Made by a program: the position numbers and the translations under genes. Under the pieces are notes generated by a model. The model was not told where the DNA came from. It saw only the letters and a program-made list of their open reading frames with translations, and did not search any database. Shown here piece by piece: positions 55,975 through 64,000 of a stretch of 64,000 nucleotides of DNA. Origin of the DNA: Dehalococcoidia bacterium UBA1141 (lineage in GTDB: Bacteria > Chloroflexota > Dehalococcoidia > Lucifugimonadales > UBA3495); NCBI GenBank assembly GCA_002311385.1, contig DCAE01000047.1, forward strand, positions 1 to 64,000, read 5' to 3'. Positions within the stretch are counted from its first letter, which is position 1; every line of letters starts with the position of its first letter.

Positions 55975-56507
55975 CTATCGGCTCTTGTTGAAGAGTGGAC
56001 TGGACAATCGCGTGGAAGCCGGATTAGATGCATGGATTGCTGCCGGGGTCATTAAAAGCATGGAGGTCTGTGTGGGAAATTGCACAGGTACCTTTTGGCA
56101 GTCGATCGCAGGGCAGCGATTACCCTTCGCCAGTGCAATTACTAATACTGCAAATCCAATCAGCACAAAAATCCCAATACCACCATTTTACGTTTAATTC
56201 GGAAGCGTCTCGCCTGTTTGGGGTGGCTCAGGACCTCCCGCTCTTCGAACCGACCAGTCTTCGAGAATTTGAATCGCTCTTGGCCAAATGTTCCTTCGAA
56301 TTCTTCACCCGGACGAAAAGAAATCACTATCGTATAGCTGTCTTCGTCCTCACTTTCGTTGAGAACGTCAAAAAACAATTTTCTTCTCGTCGAGCTAGCC
56401 CGTGCAGTCCGGAGGGCCATTTCGCTGGCTTTAGTTATGGAGATATGATCTGGACTCTCATGCTCTGAGGCAGTATCAGTTCTCCCACCGGTGTCGCTCT
56501 CTACCAT
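55975..56507 (-). CDS. Membrane-anchored triad protein, interrupted by a one-base frameshift
   Basis: The frame from ATG 56507 gives an acidic, soluble N-terminal part of about 110 residues (EDEDSYTIVISFRPGEEFEG) and stops at 56160 just as a membrane span begins (RIKRKMVVLGF). Adding one base to the five-base A run (+ strand) at 56167-56171 restores MVVLGFFVLIGFAVLVIALAKGN, a good membrane helix, and the frame continues to 55975. So the gene is about 177 residues, with one membrane anchor. No family recognised. It lies between vWA and PP2C in the same operon, and may be the triad's target or receptor. Confidence 0.6.
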
Positions 56508-56669
56508 TTCAAATCCCCGTCAGCCTGACAAATGAAAGGCCAACGTGCCTAGATTCGCCTCCTAATGAAGCCACTTTGCCCTCGCCAGCGAATTTTGGGT
56601 AATCGTAGCACCAAGAGGAAAGGCATTTTCATTTGTTTCCTATTGTTACTGGTTGTGTCACTTCTTTTG

Positions 56670-57362
56670 CTACTTCTTGGCCCAAGGTGTAGGCAGGAAG
56701 GAGAATTTCCCACCGGATTTTTCACTGGTAACAGCTTGCATGCTCCGGGAGAGCCATACGAACAATTCGTTGAATTTCAGACCGTCTAGTTTGAGGGGTG
56801 TCCGGAAACCCATTCTCATCAGCTGAGTAACGTCGGCTCCCTGCACGGCGACGGTGAAGAACACCATGCGGTCGGCGTTGACCTCTCGCTTGACTCGTTT
56901 TGCGGCATCGTCCACGAAGAGAAACAACTCACCCTGGGGATCTCCGTCGGTAATCATCATTACCCAAGGGCGATAGTAGGGAATCCCGGCTTCTTTGTAC
57001 CTTGCTTTACGCTGCTCCACCATATCCAGGGCGGTATTGATGGCTGCGCCCATGTGTGTGGCCCCTTGGGCAGTGAGTATTGGCGGTATGAACCGGTCTG
57101 GTGTCACAAAGTCCTGTACCAGCCTGACTGTAGTGTCGAATGCCACCACGGCCACTTCTACCCTTTTGGGAGCAACAGGGTCTTCCATCAAGTCTTCCCG
57201 GAATGTGCTCAAACCGGCGTTAAGCGCAGCTATAGGTTGGCCTTGCATCGAGCCTGATGTATCCAGCAGCAAGACGCAAGGGCATCTTGGCTCCTGGTTC
57301 TCGGCAAACTCAACGGCATCAATCAGACTTTGATCCGGGCTAATACTATCTATGCTAGTCAC
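56670..57362 (-). CDS. TerY-like von Willebrand factor A protein
   Basis: 230 residues. The MIDAS metal site DTSGSM lies at residues 34-39, with Thr in GATHMGAA near 100 and the Asp in MITDGDPQGE near 138. The pattern CPCVLLLDTSGSMQG with an N-terminal DAVEFAEN is the TerY subgroup of vWA proteins. TerY-type genes are linked with kinase and PP2C genes in other bacteria in stress and metal-resistance regions. It opens the leftward operon; GTG start with AGGAGG upstream at 57368-57376. Confidence 0.9.
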   Translation of the reverse strand: MTSIDSISPDQSLIDAVEFAENQEPRCPCVLLLDTSGSMQGQPIAALNAGLSTFREDLMEDPVAPKRVEVAVVAFDTTVRLVQDFVTPDRFIPPILTAQGATHMGAAINTALDMVEQRKARYKEAGIPYYRPWVMMITDGDPQGELFLFVDDAAKRVKREVNADRMVFFTVAVQGADVTQLMRMGFRTPLKLDGLKFNELFVWLSRSMQAVTSEKSGGKFSFLPTPWAKK

Positions 57363-57380
57363 AATTCGTCCTCCTAAGTT

Positions 57381-57400
57381 ATTGTGAATATTAACACAAT
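57381..57400. promoter_or_regulatory. Inverted repeat upstream of the vWA gene
   Basis: ATTGTG at 57381-57386 and CACAAT at 57395-57400 form a perfect dyad with an 8-base AT spacer, 18 bases upstream of the GTG start and directly before the ribosome site. It fits a dimeric regulator site controlling the triad operon. A leftward -35-like TTGTCC lies further upstream, with weak spacing. Confidence 0.4.
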
Positions 57401-57709
57401 TACTGCCTCTTTGGACAAGTGTCTCTATTTTGTCCTACGGTGCTGATGGCTTTTGAGGTTTTAACGAGTTCCAGCCCACTATAAATAGATGGAGAGAGTT
57501 CGCTAAAAATCATCGCAGGACGAGGCCTTCCCGCAGCGAGACACATCTGATTCAGTTTTTGTATGTCCTGATTAGTGGGCGGATATGGAGTGCTGAGCCT
57601 GCCGATGCGGCAACTCAGAGACGGTAGGTGCTCAATCTTGGAACGCCGCTATGCTAACTGATTGAACACCCTCCGTGAAGTACCATTCTTGGATACTAAA
57701 AATAGGGTT
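57401..57709. other. Intergenic stretch upstream of the triad operon
   Basis: About 309 bases between the vWA operator and the M16 peptidase end. I see no reading frame of note, no RNA gene and no repeat. The sequence is AT-rich near the vWA gene, so the operon promoter should lie in its left part. Confidence 0.5.
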
Positions 57710-60409
57710 CTAAACGTTCACTGTTCCATCGTCGGTCAGCAGCACCACCGGCAATTCCAACTCCCGCAAACCCGGCTCGATCGCTTCCCGGTCCCCCACC
57801 ACTAAGATGGACAACCCGTCGGGTTCAACCAACTCACTTCCGATGCGTTGAACGTCGCCCAAGGAAACACCTTCGATGCTGGTTTTTACGGATTGGAAAT
57901 AGTTGTTGGGCAAATCGAAGAGGGTCAATTGCAGCAGCTGGTTTATCACCTGGCCGGGCCTTTCGAAGCTGGCTGGGTAGCTCTGAAGAATGCCGGCTTT
58001 GGCTGAATCCAGCTCCTCTTCGGTAATGGGCTTATTCGAATGAACATCGTTGAACTCTTTCAGCGTCTCCACCACAGATTCTTTGGTGACAGCAGTTTGG
58101 ACGCTGCCGCCAGCCGACAGGAGGGAGGTTCCATGGCTCCATGCGATTCCTGAGTTATATCCGTAGCTGTACCCTTTGTCTTGCCGCAGGTTCTGGTTCA
58201 GCCGGGCAGAGAACTGCCCTCCGAAGGAATAATTCAGCAACAGCAACCCGAAGTAATCCGGGTGATGCCTGGGAATCGTTGTTTGGAGGGCGCGAATCAC
58301 AGACTGGGCTGCCCCCGGTTTATCGACCAAGAAAATCGTGGTGCCATTATTAGTGTTTCCGGACTTTGCTGGTGATTGACCGCCATTACCGGCGCCGTTC
58401 CCGGGAGTTTTGATTGCGGCGTCGGCGGCCCAAGAGCCCAGAGCCTCTTGTGCTTGCTTTACGGCCTCTTCCAATGTCACATCACCAGCCACTAACAGAG
58501 TGGAACCTTCGGGGCCGTAGGCTTCTTTGAATTTCCGCACCACGTCGTCCCTAGTCAGAGAGGAAATCGCGGCCTCGGTCCCGTGAATTGGATGACCGTA
58601 GCCCGATTCTTTGCTGAAGATTAGGCCCGGCGTGATAATCTCGGCCACATAATTTGGGTCATCCTTACCCCGGCTCATGTCGGTCAGCAATTCCCGGCGA
58701 ACCCTTTCCAGTTCGTGCTCAGGGAACGTGGGGTTTCGCACCATGTCGGCCATGATGCCCAAGGCCGTGGGCCAGTGCTTAACCAATGTCTCCGTTGCCA
58801 ACAAAGTGAATTCCCGGCGCGCATCCGTGGATAAGCGCGAGCCGATAAACTCAAAATCAGCAGCCAATTCTAGGCTTGTGCGGCTGGTGGTGCCTTCCGC
58901 AAGCATCTGGGAAGTAAAGCTGGCCAGTCCAGGCAGGTTCTGGGGGTCGTCAATGGCGCCACCGCTCAGCATCAAGCCAAAGGCCACCAAGGGTATGCCA
59001 GGCTGCTCGACCACCAAGATTTCCAGTCCATTATCCAAGCGTTGGCGCTGAGGGACAGGGGGAGCAAACGACGGCTCGTCGCCGGGCTGGGGCATCAGGG
59101 TGCGGTCCAAAGCAACGGTCGAGGACTGGTGCAGGCTCTGCTCCGGCAACACCTTCAGACGGACCTGCCGGTGATCCAAGATTGTCTCGCTGACATGGAG
59201 GATATCCTCCCGCTGCACGGCCATGTAACGATCCAGGCTGGTATTGATTAGCTCGGGGTCGTTGGCGAAGACATTGAAGTGGTTCAACTGGTCGGCTCGG
59301 CCTCCAAAGCCGCCGACCTTGGCTAACTGACGGTAATGGCTCGATTCCAACCGGTTCTTGACTCTGGAGATTTCTTCGTCGGTGGGCGGTTCTTTTCTCA
59401 GGCGCTCTATCTCAGCGTCAAGGGCGGCTTCCGCTTCTTCCAGGGTGTGGCCCGGAGCGGCGGTGACCTGGGCGGTAAATTGGCCAGCGGCTTCACCCGG
59501 ATTGTACATAATCGAAGCGCTTTGAGCTATCTGCTTTTCATAGACCAGAGACCGGTGAAGGCGGGAACTGAGGCCGTCGGACAGCACGGACTGCAACAAC
59601 TCCAAGGGAGCGTCTTCAATGCTGAAGTCGGGCGGTGTGGGCCAAGAAACATAGACCCTGGGCAGCGAAACCCGGTCTCTGATTTCCAGTTCCACCCGGC
59701 CAGCCAATGGAGAATCCAGTCTGCCCTTGCGAGTCAAGGCCGGTCCAGGAGGAAGGTCGCCGAAGTAGCGGTTGACCAACTCTACGGCGTCGTCCCGCTG
59801 GAAGTCGCCAGCGATGGCCAGGCTGGCATTTGAAGGCGCATAGTACTGGCGGAAAAAATCCTTGATATCGTCCAGGCTGGCTGCGTCCAAGTCTTCCTGT
59901 GAGCCTATGGTCATCCAGTGGTAGGGATGAGGCAGGGGATAGAGGGCTTCTTGGATGTGCCAGTGGGCCATTCCATATGGCCGATTCTCATAGGACTGGC
60001 GACGTTCGTTCTTAACCACGTCCCTCTGAATGTCCAATCGTTTCTGGTCCAGCGCCCCCAGTAGAAACCCCATGCGGTCGGCTTCCAACCACAGAGCCAA
60101 CTCCAGATAGTTGGAGGGAACATCCTCCCAATAGTTGGTCCGGTCAGGGGTGGTGGAGCCGTTGAGGTTTGCGCCAGCCTTTTGCAATGGCTCAAAAAAG
60201 CTGCTGTTGTGGTTCTCGGAGCCTTCAAACATCACATGCTCAAAAAGGTGGGCGAAACCGGTCCGGCCCATTTCCTCGTCCTTGGAGCCGACGTGATACC
60301 AAACGTTTACTGCGGCCACCGGTATGGTGTGGTCTTGGTGCAAAATCACGTCGAGACCGTTGGAGAGGGTAATTTTTTCGAAGGATATACTTGCCATCTG
60401 TTGGTTCAC
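57710..60409 (-). CDS. Double-length M16 family zinc peptidase
   Basis: 899 residues, two M16 halves fused. The first half has the inverted zinc motif HLFEH at residues 54-58 (ligands His54 and His58, catalytic Glu57) with the usual acidic ligand downstream. The second half, from about residue 455, lacks the HxxEH motif and should be the inactive clamp-half (LLVAGDVTLEEAVKQAQEAL). GYSYGYNSGIAW matches the M16 C-lobe. No signal peptide, so cytosolic processing of peptides is likely. The upstream gene lies beyond a MITE-like element. Confidence 0.9.
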   Translation of the reverse strand: MNQQMASISFEKITLSNGLDVILHQDHTIPVAAVNVWYHVGSKDEEMGRTGFAHLFEHVMFEGSENHNSSFFEPLQKAGANLNGSTTPDRTNYWEDVPSNYLELALWLEADRMGFLLGALDQKRLDIQRDVVKNERRQSYENRPYGMAHWHIQEALYPLPHPYHWMTIGSQEDLDAASLDDIKDFFRQYYAPSNASLAIAGDFQRDDAVELVNRYFGDLPPGPALTRKGRLDSPLAGRVELEIRDRVSLPRVYVSWPTPPDFSIEDAPLELLQSVLSDGLSSRLHRSLVYEKQIAQSASIMYNPGEAAGQFTAQVTAAPGHTLEEAEAALDAEIERLRKEPPTDEEISRVKNRLESSHYRQLAKVGGFGGRADQLNHFNVFANDPELINTSLDRYMAVQREDILHVSETILDHRQVRLKVLPEQSLHQSSTVALDRTLMPQPGDEPSFAPPVPQRQRLDNGLEILVVEQPGIPLVAFGLMLSGGAIDDPQNLPGLASFTSQMLAEGTTSRTSLELAADFEFIGSRLSTDARREFTLLATETLVKHWPTALGIMADMVRNPTFPEHELERVRRELLTDMSRGKDDPNYVAEIITPGLIFSKESGYGHPIHGTEAAISSLTRDDVVRKFKEAYGPEGSTLLVAGDVTLEEAVKQAQEALGSWAADAAIKTPGNGAGNGGQSPAKSGNTNNGTTIFLVDKPGAAQSVIRALQTTIPRHHPDYFGLLLLNYSFGGQFSARLNQNLRQDKGYSYGYNSGIAWSHGTSLLSAGGSVQTAVTKESVVETLKEFNDVHSNKPITEEELDSAKAGILQSYPASFERPGQVINQLLQLTLFDLPNNYFQSVKTSIEGVSLGDVQRIGSELVEPDGLSILVVGDREAIEPGLRELELPVVLLTDDGTVNV

Positions 60410-60489
60410 CTCGTTATTTTAGGCCGGGTTTATTTTGCCGAGTATTTTTTGCCAAGTTGTTTCGATGGTCGGGGCGGTGGTTAACCTGG

Positions 60490-60560
60490 AAATCCCCCCA
60501 ACCCCCCTTTGCGAAAGTGGGGCTTTTGGGGCCTGATACTAGCTCCGAGCAGGGGGATTT
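60490..60560. repeat. MITE-like element flanked by direct repeats
   Basis: The ends AAATCCCCC (60490) and GGGGGATTT (60552-60560) are inverted repeats. On both sides stands AACCTGG (60483-60489 and 60561-60567), also preceded by TT at both, as a target-site duplication would leave. The C-rich/T-rich core contains no reading frame. It lies between the M16 and cyclase genes. Mobility is inferred from structure only. Confidence 0.6.
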
Positions 60561-60577
60561 AACCTGGTCAAAGTGCG

Positions 60578-61321
60578 TCAGGATCGATGTTGGCCTGCGG
60601 TAGTGAGTAGGTGGGCCAGCAATGGGGCTTCTTTGCCTTTCAACTCCAGTGTTCGTTCCTCGGATGAGCTAAATCTGCCGGAAACTTCCCTGTAAGTATC
60701 GTCGGTAACCAACAACTCTCCGGGTCCCGCCAATGCCTGAAGCCTGGCTGCGGTATTGACCGTGTCCCCGATTACCGTGAAGTCCCGTACTTCTCCTTCG
60801 CCAACGTTTCCCATGAACACTTCCCCGGTTGCCACTCCACCACCCACAGGGAGTCCTTCAAGACCTTCGCCTGGGAATAGGGCGCCGGAGACTATTCTTA
60901 GGGCTGCCTGAACCGCTCGTTCGGCGTGATCTTCAGGACGGAAGGGCGCTCCAAAAAATGCCATCACTTGGTCGCCCACCATCTTGTCCAAGGTTCCGTC
61001 TAGTTCGAACACTGATTGGGCGGCCAGTTTATAAAACCGGTTCAGCCTGGCAACCATAGTGGTGGGCTGGAATTTTTCGGAAAGAGACGTAAATCCCCGC
61101 ACATCGACGAACATCACCGAAACCTGGGCCAGCACCCCGCCCGGGGCCGCAAACTCGTATCAAACAGTGCAGAGATTCGGGTTCTTACGGGAGGGCCTCA
61201 ATTGAATGAGGCGAAAGGGCAAGCACAGAGGCCCCATGAATGGTACATAGCACTGCTTGCACCTAGCCCCGGTTGGCATCCTGCCCCAAAGATGACGCAA
61301 CCCTGCGGCTCCGCCCGCCAT
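60578..61321 (-). CDS. Class III adenylate/guanylate cyclase with zinc-finger-like N-terminus, interrupted by TGA
   Basis: Makes a cyclic nucleotide from ATP or GTP. The cyclase domain runs from about 61130: FVDVRGFTSLSEKFQ with the metal Asp, LDKMVGDQVMAFFGAPF with the second Asp, GGGVATGEVFMGNVG and VIGDTVNTAARLQAL. Upstream in the same frame, from ATG 61321, is a Cys-rich region with CKQCYVPFMGP and a second cluster NLCTV-stop-YEFAAPGG. The stop is a TGA at 61160-61162, and lies where the second Cys of a CxxC would be. A GTG at 61135 could start the cyclase domain alone (185 residues). Confidence 0.8.
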
Positions 61322-61474
61322 CTGACGCACCGCACCGATGCGCCGTAGCAGCGGGTGGACTCTACCAGAAGTCTTTTGCTCCAGGTCCGGAAGCTCTTCC
61401 AGCGCCGCTTCCTCCCCTTTAAGCTTTACTTATTTAAGCTTTGACTTGCTAATCTTATAACCGGGATTGAAGTA

Positions 61475-62056
61475 TTAGCTCCGCTCTCTGATGGGCCGGT
61501 TTTCTTGATTGGCCTTTATTGCTTCTACATTCCAGATATTCGAAAATTTGTAGGCTCGTGGACAATGCGGGTAGGACTCGGTTACCTCTACCAACATGCC
61601 CTGAATGTGCTTGGAATTGTCGTCGTATTCGTACAGCGATAGCTCGATGTTGCGGCGGTCCAGTTCATATTTTTCGACAATGGTCACGATGCCGTTTACC
61701 CGCACAGTGTCGTTTACCCCAGGAATCATGAACAGGAGACCGATATGAGGATTAGCCTCGACATTCTTATAGGACTGGAACAGTTTGTTGCCGGCCACAT
61801 CGGGGAAAAGCAAGTGCCGGTCATCAATCACCTTTACGAAACCCGGCGTTCCGCCCTTGGGTGAAGCGTCGGAATGGCCTTGGGCGTCGCTGGTAGCCAT
61901 GACGGCGAAAGGAGCGTTGCTGATGAATTCTTGAACGTAATCGGTCATGTAAGGCAGCACTTTGGCGGCCGTTGTGTCTTTGGGAAGGCCGAAGCTTTCT
62001 GTGAGCCGATGCTGCTCTATTGCATCGCTAACTTTGGTCTGGTCAACAGTTGCCAT
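61475..62056 (-). CDS. PPOX-class pyridoxamine 5'-phosphate oxidase-like flavoprotein
   Basis: 193 residues of the split-barrel FMN-binding fold. Visible: FISNAPFAVMATSDAQGHSDASPKGG near residue 45, LLFPDVAGNKLFQSYKNVEANPHIGLLFMIPG near 82 and NDTVRVNGIVTIVEKYE near 113. The sequence is like the MSMEG_1061-type pyridoxamine oxidase-like group rather than PdxH. Cofactor (FMN or F420) and substrate are not shown by sequence. Confidence 0.85.
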   Translation of the reverse strand: MATVDQTKVSDAIEQHRLTESFGLPKDTTAAKVLPYMTDYVQEFISNAPFAVMATSDAQGHSDASPKGGTPGFVKVIDDRHLLFPDVAGNKLFQSYKNVEANPHIGLLFMIPGVNDTVRVNGIVTIVEKYELDRRNIELSLYEYDDNSKHIQGMLVEVTESYPHCPRAYKFSNIWNVEAIKANQENRPIRERS

Positions 62057-62199
62057 TGTGTCTCCTAAGGCATTGATTGGGGCGTCGTAACTCCATTATT
62101 CTACCGATGCTGGCGGGAAACAGCAAGCAAAGAATCCCGTGCTGGCCTGGCCCTAATAAGTTATAAGGCGACCGGGTAGGCGACCGCAAGACAACCTTT

Positions 62200-63315
62200 C
62201 TAGTCAGCCAGCCCAGCCATTGCCTCGGCCAAGCGTTGGCAATCGGCCAGCGGGCGGATGCCCACTCTGATGTATTTGGGAAGACCGAAGGATGTGCAGT
62301 CCCGCACCGCCAAGCCTTTCCTAATCAGCTTATCCGACCACCCGGTCGCATCGCCGACCTTGACCAACAAAAAGTTGGCCGCTGACGGCGGCACGAACAA
62401 GCCCAAGTCCGCTAATCTGGCGGACAGGAAGTTTTTTGACTCATTCACCGCTTGGCGGGCCCGGTCCAGATATCCGGTGTCGGCCAGAGCGGCCAAACCA
62501 GCGGCTTGGGACAGGCCATTGACGCTCCAGTCGGGCTGTAACGTTCCCAATCTTTGCGTTACTTCCTCCGAGGCCACCGAGTAACCAAGACGCAGGGCCG
62601 TCAGCCCATAGTCCTTGGTCATGGACCGCACCAAAATCACTGGGCCTTGGCGCAATAAAGACAGCGAGTCCCAAGGCTCTTCCACGAAGGATAGGTAGGC
62701 TTCATCCAGGACCAGGAGGCCCCCGGTTACGTCGGCAGCCTGAACTAATAACGATACTTCATCGTGATTCAGGAACACGCCAGTTGGATTGTTGGGGTTG
62801 CACAAGAATATCAGGCTAGGTTTCTCCTGAGCGATACTGCGCGCCGCAAGTTCCAAGTCCCATCTGAATCCGGGCCGGTCAAGGCCGTCCAAGCAGGATA
62901 TTGTGGACCCCATCAACCGGCAAGCGCCCTCGTATTCCCCGTAGGTCGGCGTCAGTATGAAAGCGGTATTGTCCGATCTAGGCCGCGATGGTGAAAGGTA
63001 GGCCCGAGCTAAGAGATGGATTATCTCGGTAGAACCGTTGCCGACCAGAATTTTTTCGGTACCTACTGGTTCGGAACTGACTCTGGATAGGTGATTGGAG
63101 ATTGCTTCTCTGAGAAGCAGGCATTGGGGATCGGGATAGGCTGCCAGGTCCACCTGACTAAGCGCTTCCCGTACTCCCTCCGGTGGGCCGATGGGGCTGA
63201 CGCTGGCGCTGAAATCCAGGACGTCTTCGGGCTTGAGGCCCAACGCGCGTAGTTCAGCGGGTTTTACCCCGCCGTGGGTTGGCCGCAGCGGTTGAGAATT
63301 TTCAAGTTTATCCAT
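62200..63315 (-). CDS. CobD-like threonine-phosphate decarboxylase/aminotransferase (HisC-like)
   Basis: 371-residue class I/II PLP protein. HGGVKPAELRALGLKPEDVLDFSASVSPIGPP near residue 14 fits CobD (L-threonine-O-3-phosphate decarboxylase) more than HisC. CNPNNPTGVFL near 170, LVLDEAYLSFVEEPW near 200 and the PLP lysine in SMTKDYGLTALRLGY near 235 are present. The neighbour is a cbiB-type gene on the same strand, so a role in making aminopropanol phosphate for cobalamin is likely; HisC activity remains possible. Confidence 0.82.
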   Translation of the reverse strand: MDKLENSQPLRPTHGGVKPAELRALGLKPEDVLDFSASVSPIGPPEGVREALSQVDLAAYPDPQCLLLREAISNHLSRVSSEPVGTEKILVGNGSTEIIHLLARAYLSPSRPRSDNTAFILTPTYGEYEGACRLMGSTISCLDGLDRPGFRWDLELAARSIAQEKPSLIFLCNPNNPTGVFLNHDEVSLLVQAADVTGGLLVLDEAYLSFVEEPWDSLSLLRQGPVILVRSMTKDYGLTALRLGYSVASEEVTQRLGTLQPDWSVNGLSQAAGLAALADTGYLDRARQAVNESKNFLSARLADLGLFVPPSAANFLLVKVGDATGWSDKLIRKGLAVRDCTSFGLPKYIRVGIRPLADCQRLAEAMAGLAD

Positions 63316-63413
63316 ATATCGCCATCATGTTGGGGTATTGCTTCGGCCTAGGGACTGCAGACCTTAGACAAATTCAGGACGAAGGCTGATTGATCAATGC
63401 CCGCGCTGCGTCT

Positions 63414-64000
63414 TCAGAATAATTGGGTTCTACCATAGACCAAGGCAAGGGCGGTTGCCAAGGCAAATGCCGAGACTAGGTACATCGACCTTATGGCTTG
63501 GGTAATATCCTTCGCTGCCACCGGCCGAGTATTCTCGCCCAAGCGGTAATGACCAACCTTCTCCAACTCTATGCCCAAGGCCCCGGCCATGCCGCTCATG
63601 GTCCAACCGGCGTTTGGACTCTCCGTGCGGGCATGGTCTCGCCACATGATGCGCCATGCTGAAACGGCCCTCTGGCCGGGCAAGAATCCGCTGGCCAGCA
63701 CCAAAAACAACCCCGACAGCCGCGCCGGAATCAGATTAATCAAGTCGTCCAAGCGGGCCGCCGCCTTACCCAGTAGCTCGTACTCGCCGTGATACCCAAT
63801 CATGCTGTCCAAGGTGTTTATAACCCGGTAGGCCACTGCCCCAGGTAGGCCAAACAAGGCGAAGAATAGCCACGGCCCGCAGATGCTATCGGCGATGTTT
63901 TCCGACACAGACTCAACGGTCGCCGCCGCCGTTTGTTGAGGAGACAGGTCTGAAGCGTCCCGGCTCACTAGGGACCGAAGCCCCAGCCTGGCTGTGGCCA
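63414..64000 (-). CDS. cbiB: CbiB/CobD-type adenosylcobinamide-phosphate synthase, cut by the window edge
   Basis: Membrane enzyme that attaches (R)-1-amino-2-propanol phosphate or ethanolamine phosphate to adenosylcobyric acid. Visible: TVESVSENIADSICGPWLFFALFGLPGAVAYRVINTLDSMIGY near the window end, AARLDDLINLIPARLSG and the late GENTRPVAAKDI. The frame runs open through the end of the window, so the N-terminus lies further left in transcription sense. The 3' end is intact. It is followed by the cobD-like gene. Confidence 0.9.
   Translation of the reverse strand, partial: ATARLGLRSLVSRDASDLSPQQTAAATVESVSENIADSICGPWLFFALFGLPGAVAYRVINTLDSMIGYHGEYELLGKAAARLDDLINLIPARLSGLFLVLASGFLPGQRAVSAWRIMWRDHARTESPNAGWTMSGMAGALGIELEKVGHYRLGENTRPVAAKDITQAIRSMYLVSAFALATALALVYGRTQLF

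Noticed and set aside
15694..61321. Change of genetic code or pyrrolysine/selenocysteine use to explain the in-frame stops
   Set aside because: Three different stop codons are involved and many genes end normally with each. Selenocysteine at the cyclase TGA is kept only as an open question.
1..64000. CRISPR array, prophage, integrase or tRNA gene
   Set aside because: I found no regularly spaced repeats, no integrase-like gene and no tRNA-like cloverleaf or T-loop consensus.

Overview
The window looks like a bacterial chromosome, most likely Chloroflexota of the SAR202/Dehalococcoidia type. This rests on family-level evidence: lipoproteins with long Pro/Thr-rich linkers after the lipobox, a hopanoid cluster, SufBCDSU, DUF1802, DUF1800/DUF1501 and CaiB/acyl-CoA degradation genes. 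No rRNA, tRNA or ribosomal protein gene is present to fix the taxonomy. I saw no phage, transposase or CRISPR array. Three short intergenic repeat elements are present (near 14-121, 5783-5860 and 60490-60560).

Layout. 0.1-5.2 kb: a CoA-transferase and a two-hotdog dehydratase, a DinB protein and an orphan peptide-type solute-binding lipoprotein. 5.2-11.4 kb: a complete Fe-S assembly operon sufB-C-D-S-U plus a second SufU, read leftward from a promoter that overlaps a perfect 9-bp dyad. 11.7-18.5 kb: TatD, a LysR regulator, DUF1802, an aldo/keto reductase and a pyruvate phosphate dikinase broken at two places. 19-29.1 kb: a leftward isoprenoid/hopanoid cluster (polyprenyl synthase, hpnH, hpnG, hpnA, squalene-hopene cyclase, yjbQ, squalene/phytoene synthase, an SDR) that should take C15/C20 diphosphates to hopene and on toward ribosyl-type extended hopanoids. 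29.8-34.8 kb: a rightward DUF1800-DUF1501 pair followed by two tandem NHL beta-propeller genes. 34.9-39.5 kb: small metabolic genes (MoaB, HIT, GNAT, enoyl-CoA hydratase, acyl-CoA dehydrogenase, cupin).

39.7-45.2 kb: one 1830-residue DUF4011/SF1 helicase/Vsr-like nuclease/DUF3320 protein, a defence-type architecture, with a large internal module duplicated at its N-terminus. 45.3-48 kb: PlsY, a small membrane protein, a PAP2-like protein lacking both catalytic histidines, and IlvE. 48.1-53.5 kb: ComEA, a ComEC split by an in-frame stop, RNase PH and an HtrA-type lipoprotein protease. 53.6-57.4 kb: a four-gene leftward operon of vWA, membrane protein (frameshifted), PP2C phosphatase and membrane-anchored kinase, matching the TerY-P signalling triad with an added component. 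57.7-64 kb: a double M16 peptidase, an interrupted class III nucleotide cyclase, a PPOX flavoprotein and two cobalamin genes.

Four otherwise well-preserved genes carry single-event lesions (TAG, TAA, TGA and two homopolymer-length frameshifts), and a fifth small reading frame may carry another TAG. The sequence alone cannot say whether these are assembly errors, decay or recoding. The most interesting loci are the duplicated-module helicase, the TerY-P-like operon, the Suf operator, the DUF1800/DUF1501/NHL block and the hopanoid cluster.
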